Source: CAZMCT01 sp964564785 (GTDB lineage: Bacteria > Planctomycetota > Phycisphaerae > UBA1845 > Fen-1342). From it: DNA of 7,240 nt. Location of the stretch: positions 1 through 7,240 of the forward strand of contig CAZMCT010000153.1 in the NCBI GenBank assembly GCA_964564785.1, given 5' to 3'. The number at the start of each line of letters is the position of its first letter. Within the stretch, counting starts at the first letter, position 1. The notes under the pieces were generated by a model. The model had not been told where the DNA came from and made no database searches. It saw nothing but the letters and a program-made list of their open reading frames with translations. Shown in pieces: positions 1-4,615 of this stretch. The position numbers were made by a program, and so were the translations under genes.

Positions 1-35
1 GTCCGGCGCCGGCGCCCGGCCGGGGAACCCTCGCG

Positions 36-51
36 CTCGCCCCGTGGCGAG
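36..51 (-). terminator. Possible hairpin after flagellin; weak terminator candidate
   Basis: Read on the minus strand, a perfect 6-bp stem (CTCGCC / GGCGAG) with a 4-nt loop (ACGG) begins about 25 nt after the flagellin stop codon. It is not followed by a run of T, so it does not look like a standard intrinsic terminator. It could mark the 3' end of the flagellin mRNA or be a chance pairing in very GC-rich DNA. The rest of positions 1-76 holds further short GC palindromes (for example CCGGCGCCGG at 3-12) and no gene. Confidence 0.25.
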
Positions 52-76
52 GCTCTGCCCCGCGGGGAGGAGCACG

Positions 77-1504
77 TTAGCCGCCGAGCAACCGCAGGAC
101 CGACTGCGTGGTCTGGTTCGCCAGCGTCAGCACGGTGGTCCCGGCGTTGACCAGGATCTGGGCCCGGGCAAGCCGCGAGGTCTCATAAGCGAAGTCGGCG
201 TCGCGGATGGCCGACTCGGCGGACATCAGGTTCTCGACCGTGATTCCGAGCTGGTTCATGTTGGTGTCAAGCGTGTTGCGCTCGAACGAACCGAGCCGGC
301 CGCGGAGCACGGAAATCTGGTCAATCGACTCGGTAATGATGTCGGAGGCGTGGGTGTACTCCCCGCTGGCGAGGTCGTACTCGCCGCCGGTCTTCATCTG
401 CGAGAGGTAGCCGACCACGGCATTACCGAGCTCGGAGGCGTGCACGGAGTTGATGGCCAGGTTGACCTGCATGTTGGTGTTGACCTGTGGGCCGACCTGG
501 AACAAGGCCCCGCCGCCCGTGATGCTGAAGGAGGTGTTGCTGGCGAAGCCGGCCTGGAGATCGAGCTCGATGTCGAGGCTGGAGTTCTTGAGTGCCAGGT
601 GGTTGCCTTCGGCACTGGCCAGCGAGCCATTGATGGTGGCCACGGCGTCGGCGCCGTAGTCCCTGGCCGGGGTGGACGGCGTGACGCTGCCGAAGTTCTG
701 GCCGCTGGTCAGGATGCGGACCTGAACGAACTCCTTGCTGCCGTACTCGCGGCTGTAGAGCACGAAGCCCGCCGTGCCCACGGTGGATACGGTGGCCGAG
801 ACGCCGGTGGCGTCGGCGACCGCCGCGATGGCCTCGGCAATCGCACCGGCCGAGGCGTTGGAGGCGAAGGTCATGGTGGTGGCGCCGCGGGTACCGCGGA
901 TCTCGATCGTGACGTCGCCGCTGTTGCCCAGGGCGGAGAAGGGGAAGGAAAGCTGGGCCTGAGAGGCGGGCGTGGCGACGCTGACGTTGACGTCGACGGC
1001 GTCGCGGGTGCCGAACTGCACGCCGTGGATGCGACTGCCGGTGATGATGCCCAGATCGAGGCCGCTGGTGGTGTACTGGAGCGAGCCGTCGAGGAGCTTG
1101 CGACCGGCGAACGAGGTGCTGTTGGCGATCCGCGTGATGCTGTCGATGGCGGAATCGATCTGGAGCTGGTTGGCCTTGCGCTCCTCGTCGGAGAAAGCGC
1201 CCTCGTTCGCGGCCTCAACCACCTTGGCCTGAATGTCCTTCAGCAGGTTCGCGACCTCGTCCAGCGCGCCTTCGGCCGTGGCGACGATCAGCTTGGCCCG
1301 CTGCGTGTTCGACATGGCCTGGTTGGCGGCTGCGACCTCGGTCCGCAGGCGTTCGGACACGATCAGGCCGGCGGGGTCATCCTTGCCGCGACTGATCCGC
1401 AGGCCGGTGCTGAGGTGCTCCATCGTCTGGTTGAGGGAGCGGTAGGCGTTGTTGAGGTTTCTCTGGGCGGTGACCGCAGAGATGTTCGTGTTAATCCGAG
1501 CCAT
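77..1504 (-). CDS. fliC: Flagellin, the filament subunit
   Basis: A 475-residue flagellin, exported through the flagellar type III system and polymerised into the filament. Residues 1-45 show the classic D0 helix (MARINTNISAVTAQRNLNNA, then LSTGLRISRGKDDPAG). Residues 50-140 form the D1 helices, ending in SFAGRKLLDGS. Residues 400-475 carry the C-terminal helices (LRGRLGSFERN, SAIRDADFAYE, LANQTTQSVLRLLGG). The middle, about 195-265, is a beta-rich insert resembling flagellin IN-type modules. The start is set by a strong Shine-Dalgarno AAAGGAGG seven bases before ATG. The conserved C-terminal stretch around residues 425-445 is where FliW binds in Bacillus and Campylobacter. It lies 78 nt after csrA, and its leader contains a likely CsrA hairpin. 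I see no sigma-28 or sigma-54 promoter in that spacer. The symbol could equally be hag or flaA. Confidence 0.97.
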   Translation of the reverse strand: MARINTNISAVTAQRNLNNAYRSLNQTMEHLSTGLRISRGKDDPAGLIVSERLRTEVAAANQAMSNTQRAKLIVATAEGALDEVANLLKDIQAKVVEAANEGAFSDEERKANQLQIDSAIDSITRIANSTSFAGRKLLDGSLQYTTSGLDLGIITGSRIHGVQFGTRDAVDVNVSVATPASQAQLSFPFSALGNSGDVTIEIRGTRGATTMTFASNASAGAIAEAIAAVADATGVSATVSTVGTAGFVLYSREYGSKEFVQVRILTSGQNFGSVTPSTPARDYGADAVATINGSLASAEGNHLALKNSSLDIELDLQAGFASNTSFSITGGGALFQVGPQVNTNMQVNLAINSVHASELGNAVVGYLSQMKTGGEYDLASGEYTHASDIITESIDQISVLRGRLGSFERNTLDTNMNQLGITVENLMSAESAIRDADFAYETSRLARAQILVNAGTTVLTLANQTTQSVLRLLGG

Positions 1505-1507
1505 GGG

Positions 1508-1524
1508 CCATCCTCCTTTGATGG
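1508..1524 (-). promoter_or_regulatory. Flagellin ribosome-binding hairpin, candidate CsrA site
   Basis: On the mRNA strand the flagellin leader can fold into CCATC-AAAGGAG-GATGG: a perfect 5-bp stem with a 7-nt loop holding the Shine-Dalgarno core AAGGAG and a GGA. A second GGA overlaps the 3' side of the loop and stem, giving AGGAUG, which matches the core of the known CsrA consensus (ARGGAUG). The hairpin ends three bases before the start codon. CsrA binding there would block ribosomes, as at the second CsrA site of the Bacillus subtilis hag leader. Pairing and motif are seen directly; binding is inferred. Confidence 0.6.
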
Positions 1525-1582
1525 TGCGTGGCTGAAATGCCGAAGTGGGGAGAACAGGAAACGCGGGCGTGTGGGGCGGCGA

Positions 1583-1831
1583 CTACTTGCCGCGCGGTCG
1601 CACCGAGCGCTTGACCGGCGCGGGGGTAGGGGTGAGGTCGTCCGCCGCCAAGCCGGCCGCCTTGCGGTTCTCGCGTTGAATCGCGTCGAAGACTTCCTTG
1701 CGATGCACCGAGATGTCGGCCGGGGCCTCGATGCCCAGCCGCACCTTGTCCCCCCGGATATCGACAATCGTGATCTGGACGTTGTCGCCGATGATAATTG
1801 ACTCGTCGCGCTGTCTTGAAAGCACCAACAT
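1583..1831 (-). CDS. csrA: CsrA, RNA-binding translational repressor of flagellin
   Basis: An 82-residue CsrA/RsmA protein, a dimeric RNA-binding regulator that recognises GGA in hairpin loops near ribosome-binding sites. It opens with MLVLSRQRDESIIIGDNVQI and has RLGIEAP at 31-37 and VHRKEVF at 42-48. R6 and R44, the main RNA-contacting residues, are present. N55 in QREN is the position at which Bacillus CsrA mutants lose response to FliW. The protein is longer than the roughly 61-residue enterobacterial form; its C-terminal tail from about 57 to 82 is rich in Ala, Pro and Arg, and other FliW-partnered CsrA proteins also carry an extension. The ATG at 1831 is chosen because a strong GGAAGGAG Shine-Dalgarno (1838-1845) precedes it by six bases and the family N-terminus starts there. 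It sits between fliW and flagellin, as expected for the FliW-CsrA-flagellin switch. Confidence 0.96.
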   Translation of the reverse strand: MLVLSRQRDESIIIGDNVQITIVDIRGDKVRLGIEAPADISVHRKEVFDAIQRENRKAAGLAADDLTPTPAPVKRSVRPRGK

Positions 1832-1837
1832 ACGCGG

Positions 1838-1845
1838 CTCCTTCC
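1838..1845 (-). promoter_or_regulatory. csrA Shine-Dalgarno with two GGA motifs
   Basis: The ribosome-binding site of csrA reads GGAAGGAG, six bases before ATG. It holds two GGA triplets, so CsrA could repress its own translation by covering it, as in Escherichia coli. A loose CGGC/GCCG pairing may enclose it (loop of about 15 nt). The Shine-Dalgarno role is firm; autoregulation is inference. Confidence 0.55.
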
Positions 1846-1911
1846 TGCATGATGCCGAAGCGTCGCCGGATGAATCTCCGCTGCGGCGGCCTCGACCCCG
1901 GCTGCCCCGTC

Positions 1912-1927
1912 CCGGTATTTCCACCGG
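1912..1927 (-). promoter_or_regulatory. GGA-loop hairpin in csrA leader, candidate CsrA site
   Basis: On the transcribed strand, CCGGT-GGAAAT-ACCGG forms a perfect 5-bp stem whose 6-nt loop starts with GGA. This is the shape CsrA prefers: a short stem with GGA in the loop. It lies about 80 nt before the csrA start, inside the 201-nt fliW-csrA spacer, and together with the GGA pair at the csrA ribosome-binding site could let one CsrA dimer bridge two sites. Chance pairing in GC-rich DNA cannot be excluded. Confidence 0.4.
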
Positions 1928-1998
1928 TGCCGGCGGCGTCTGCGTGGCAGAAGCACGGCGCGGCCGGCCAGCCGATTGCGAGTTTGGCGCCTGCGGAC

Positions 1999-2027
1999 AT
2001 TATAGCGATCTCCGGCGGCGGTGTGCC
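1999..2027 (-). promoter_or_regulatory. Candidate promoter for csrA and flagellin
   Basis: A perfect TATAAT lies on the minus strand at 2004-1999, within an AT-poor spacer just after fliW. Seventeen bases upstream is GGCACA (2027-2022), which matches only three of six positions of the -35 consensus TTGACA. It does not match the sigma-28 pattern (TAAA with GCCGATAA) or a sigma-54 GG/GC pair. If used, it would give a csrA-flagellin transcript with a leader of about 160 nt that includes the GGA hairpin at 1912-1927. The -10 box is conspicuous in this GC-rich context, but the weak -35 keeps confidence low. Confidence 0.35.
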
Positions 2028-2032
2028 ACTGG

Positions 2033-2482
2033 TTACGCGGTCTTGGCCAGCGCCTGGGCGGTTTCGGCCGCGACCAGGCGGTGACGCGTGGTGTAGCGCT
2101 TGTCGGCCAGCACGACTTGCCGCGCCTGCCGGCTCTGCGTGCTCACGACGAGCGGACCGAGCAGGTTGCCGGTCAGATCGCCGTTGACGCGGTTCACGAT
2201 CACGAGCACCTGGCCATCGTCCACGGTCCGCAGACCCAGGGCCTCGGCTTCGTCCGCGCGCAGCGCAACCTGGTAGTCGGGCACGAACAGCCGCGGATCG
2301 CAGACCACGAACGCCAGGTCCGGGTCCTCCACTGACTGCATCCAGAAGAAGGCGGGGTCCGAGCCCGTCTGGAGCAGCGCGTAGCGGCAGTGTCTGGGGA
2401 AACCCAGCAGCCCTTCCGGGAAGGTCAGGATCTTCCCGTCGTCCACGTCCACCGGTCCAAATCGCGTCGTCTGGATAACCAT
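2033..2482 (-). CDS. fliW: FliW, flagellar assembly factor and CsrA antagonist
   Basis: A 149-residue FliW, the usual size for the family. FliW binds newly made flagellin; when flagellin is exported, freed FliW binds CsrA and relieves repression of flagellin translation. Family hallmarks, in order: FGPVDV near the start, KILTFPEGLLGF at 17-28, WMQSVEDPDLAFVVCDP at 47-63, VPDYQV at 67-72, LTGNLLGPLVV at 103-113 and QVVLADKRYTTRH at 122-134. The start ATG at 2482 is preferred because it gives the family N-terminus and has GGGAG seven bases upstream. The frame remains open for 65 codons further upstream (to 2677), but that part looks like non-coding leader. It is followed by csrA and then flagellin, its two partners. 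A GGA-rich leader of 210 nt separates it from flgL, so it may itself be under CsrA control. Confidence 0.96.
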   Translation of the reverse strand: MVIQTTRFGPVDVDDGKILTFPEGLLGFPRHCRYALLQTGSDPAFFWMQSVEDPDLAFVVCDPRLFVPDYQVALRADEAEALGLRTVDDGQVLVIVNRVNGDLTGNLLGPLVVSTQSRQARQVVLADKRYTTRHRLVAAETAQALAKTA

Positions 2483-2504
2483 TCCTTGGCTCCCGTGGCT
2501 CGCA

Positions 2505-2512
2505 ATCCCTGT
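2505..2512 (-). promoter_or_regulatory. CsrA-like core motif ACAGGGAU upstream of fliW
   Basis: The mRNA strand reads ACAGGGAU, an exact fit to the ACARGGAU part of the CsrA selection consensus. It lies 22 nt before the fliW start codon, close enough to affect ribosome loading together with AAGGA immediately before the ATG. I see no convincing stem around it. Binding is inferred from the motif only. Confidence 0.35.
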
Positions 2513-2529
2513 GGTCTGTCCGACGGGCG

Positions 2530-2548
2530 GCCGGCTCCTTCCGCCGGC
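2530..2548 (-). promoter_or_regulatory. GGAAGGA-loop hairpin in fliW leader
   Basis: On the transcribed strand GCCGGC-GGAAGGA-GCCGGC forms a perfect 6-bp stem with a 7-nt loop holding two GGA triplets. The loop sequence equals the first seven bases of the csrA Shine-Dalgarno. It starts 47 nt upstream of fliW. It has the form of a CsrA hairpin target. No T-run follows, so it is unlikely to be a terminator. Confidence 0.4.
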
Positions 2549-2570
2549 TCGGCTGCATCCGTCTGCCGAA

Positions 2571-2584
2571 CCCGCCATGGCGGG
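2571..2584. repeat. Perfect 14-bp palindrome in flgL-fliW spacer
   Basis: CCCGCCATGGCGGG is a perfect inverted repeat that could form a 5-bp stem with a CATG loop in the transcript. It sits in the 210-nt spacer (2483-2692) between flgL and fliW. There is no U-tract, so it is not a standard terminator; it may stabilise or separate transcript segments, or mean nothing. Apart from this and the CsrA-like elements nearer fliW, I see no gene or clear promoter in the spacer. Confidence 0.3.
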
Positions 2585-2692
2585 CCCGCTACTCCGCGGA
2601 CCACCGGGGCGGCGACGGTCGAGCCACACTGCCGCCGTCACCCGCCGCCTCGTTTTCCCCGACCGCCAGCCGCCCACCGGCCGGCGCTGCGC

Positions 2693-4592
2693 CTAGCGCA
2701 GATAGTCCAGTACGGACAGGTTCAGCACCTGCCCGGCCGTGGCCAGGTTCGCTTGCAGTGCCGTTTGCAACTGCTGGAACCGCACCACCGCTTCCGTGAA
2801 ATCGATGTCGCGCACGTCGCTCAGCAGGATACGCGTGGCGGTCTCCTCGGCCTCGACGCGCTCAGCCCGCTCGGCCATGGCCGCGGCCTGGGCCGCCATC
2901 GTGCCCTGCACCTCCTGCATGCGGCGCATCACGCCGTCCAGCCGCTCGCCCGCGCGGGTCAGCAGCAGCCGGTCGCCGGTCCGCAGGCCCTCGCCGATCT
3001 CCAGCAGCGCCGTGAACGGGCTGTTGACGCGGATCGGGTTCACGTCTCGACCGATCAGTTGGTTGCCGCTGGCCGTCACGTCCAACCCGAGCCCACGAAG
3101 CGCCAGCGAGCTGTTGACCGCCTCGATAGTCAGCGTGCCGCCGCCCGCGGTCTGATCGGTGATGACGATGCCGTTGCCCGTCGTCGCAAGATCGGCGCTG
3201 ACCGCCCCGCCACCTGCCGCGGTAATCAGATCGAGCACGTCCTGAAGCGTCTCCGCCCCGTCCACGTCCACTTCGAACGTCGTGCCGTCCGCGGTCGTGA
3301 TCCGCAGATCGTTGCCCGCGACCGTCTCGATCCCCCGCCCGTCGTTGAGGGCCGCGAGTCGCGTCCCGGCATACAGCGAGCGCAGCCCCAGGGCGGTCGC
3401 GGCCTGCCCCCCGTTCTCCTCGATCGTCATGCTCGTGCCCGAAACGCGGTTCACCACGTCGAGCGTGCGGCCGTCGGCCCCGATCCGGGCCCAGACCCCC
3501 ACGTCGGCGTGATTGATCCGATTGAGGACATCCTCCACCGTCTTGGCATCGTCGAGTCGAATCGTCGCCGTGGCCGTCCCGTTGCGGATCACGATGCCGC
3601 GGCTCAAATCCAGGCCGCTCCCGGCCCGCAGGTCCGCGAGGTTGGTCAACCCCGTGAGGCGCGGATCCAGGTCCTTGCCCTGGATCGTCAACACGTCATG
3701 CGCACCTGCCAGGCCCAGGTCCGCCGCCGCCCGCCCACCCCCGGCGTCACTGATCGACACGCGCCCGACCGCCCCGCCCAGGCGCGACAGCACCAGGCCG
3801 CGCGGCCCCAGGCTCGCCACCAGCCCCGTCGGCAGTCCCGCATTGAGCCGGTCCACCACGTCGCCCGCGGTCGCCGCCCCCGTCAGGTCGATCTCCACCT
3901 GTTGGGTGCCCAGCGCGACCACGATCCGTCCGAGCTGCACCCCCCGCCCCAGCGCCCCGTTCAGGTCGCTGATCCGCGTGTTCGACCGCAGGGCCGGATC
4001 GAGGTCCACCCGGCCGCGCACCTCGCCTGAGGTGGCAGCGTAGAACTCCTGTCCCGGAATCGTGAACGCGGCTTCGCTCAGGTCCGTTTCGACGATGGTC
4101 TCCATCCGGTTCGCGTCGCCGGCGTAGTAGATGCCGCCCAGCCGGCGCGTGAACGGCTGCTCGGCCGTCTGCCCCGCGAACAGCCACGTGTTCAGGTGCT
4201 GCCGGTTGCCCACGCTCACAAGCCGGTCGGTGAGCGATTCGGCCACCGCGGCGAGAGCCCGCCGCTCGTCGTCGCTGAGCGTGTCGCCGACGCCCTGGAT
4301 CGCCAGCGCGTGGGCCTCGGTCAGCAGCTCGAGCGACTCCTGCATGGCGGTGTCGACCTCGCCCAGCGTCTGGTTGGCGCGGTCGATGTTGCTGCGCACC
4401 AGGTCCAGCCGGTCCATCCGCCGCTCGAGCGTGGTCGCTGACGACGAGCGGAGCGGGTCCTCGCTCGGCCTCTGGAAGCGGCCCGGTCTGCACGCCGTAG
4501 AGGTTCCGCTGGTTGAGGCGGATCGACTCGAGCAGGTTGTACGCCCGCAGGTTGAAGCTCACGCGGGCCAGGTTGACGGCGGCGATGCCCAT
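2693..4592 (-). CDS. flgL: FlgL, hook-filament junction protein, frame disrupted near N-terminus
   Basis: FlgL (HAP3) links FlgK to the flagellin filament. Translation from the ATG at 4592 gives a normal FlgL start (MGIAAVNLARVSFNLRAYNL, then LLES, NQRNLYGVQTG), but the expected RFQRPSEDPL that follows is in another frame. Continuing from there gives RRMDRLDLVRSNID and a complete remainder down to QTALQANLATAGQVLNLSVLDYLR, the classic C-terminal helix. The intact downstream frame has no start codon before the ATG at 4417, which would yield 574 residues lacking the first D0/D1 helix. Restored, the protein is about 632 residues, roughly twice the enterobacterial form, because three repeated beta-rich modules occupy the middle. 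The gene starts 23 nt after flgK with only a weak Shine-Dalgarno (GGGTAA). The disruption may be real, making it a pseudogene, or a sequence error; with flgK, flgN and flagellin all intact an error is plausible. Confidence 0.9.
3080..3973 (-). repeat. Three tandem ~90-residue modules within FlgL
   Basis: At protein level the centre of FlgL holds three diverged copies, at about 3973-3704, 3640-3377 and 3358-3080. Each runs DLN/DLR/ALN, then a Gly-rich turn, then a beta strand with IDL/IRLDD/VDVDG, then a short helix (AGDVVDRLNAG, VEDVLNRINHA, LQDVLDLITAA), then strands and an ending like AADLGL, ATALGL or LRGLGL. The pattern resembles the Flagellin IN motif seen in filament-cap and junction proteins. 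They probably form surface-exposed domains on the junction. The repeat is clear in the translation and not obvious at DNA level. Confidence 0.65.
4480..4487 (-). other. Frame disruption site in flgL
   Basis: On the coding strand the codons CAG ACC GGG (Q-T-G) run into CCGCTTCCAGAGG, where the conserved RFQR is read only if one base of the GGG (plus-strand CCC at 4482-4484) is dropped. A single extra G explains the shift. However, junction proteins usually have several more residues (a Q-x-L-x-TG-K/L stretch) before R-x-x-x-PSxDP, so a deletion of 11 or 14 bases would fit equally well. No slippery heptamer is evident. Confidence 0.75.
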
Positions 4593-4615
4593 GTCAGTTA
4601 CCCGTTGCCGGTTCC

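Noticed and set aside
1..25. Overlapping GGCGCC/CCGGCGCCGG palindromes at the left edge
   Set aside because: Short GC palindromes are expected at this base composition; there is no U-tract, repeat partner or other context to give them a role.
44..1801. Long open frame of 585 codons on the plus strand opposite flagellin and csrA
   Set aside because: It mirrors well-supported genes on the other strand, has no family-like motifs, and long antisense frames are common in GC-rich coding DNA.
1832..1924. Possible 31-residue N-terminal extension of CsrA
   Set aside because: CsrA begins at MLVLSR almost universally and a strong Shine-Dalgarno lies six bases before that ATG.
1491..2558. Minus-strand open frame of 355 codons across fliW and csrA
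   Set aside because: It overlaps both genes in another frame and has no recognisable domain; its length reflects GC-rich codon use.
2483..2677. Possible 65-residue N-terminal extension of FliW
   Set aside because: FliW proteins begin at the MVIQTTRFGPV-like segment, the extension has Arg/Gly-rich noise composition, and a good ribosome-binding site precedes the ATG at 2482.
2390..4030. Plus-strand open frame of 546 codons opposite fliW and flgL
   Set aside because: The product is rich in Arg, His, Pro and Gln with no recognisable domain and spans a spacer; it is an antisense shadow.
3747..4592. The flgL start frame stays open for 281 codons after the frame break
   Set aside because: After VQTG the translation becomes Gly/Arg/Ala/Pro-rich with no FlgL similarity, while the proper FlgL sequence continues in the other frame, so it is an out-of-frame run and not a separate protein.
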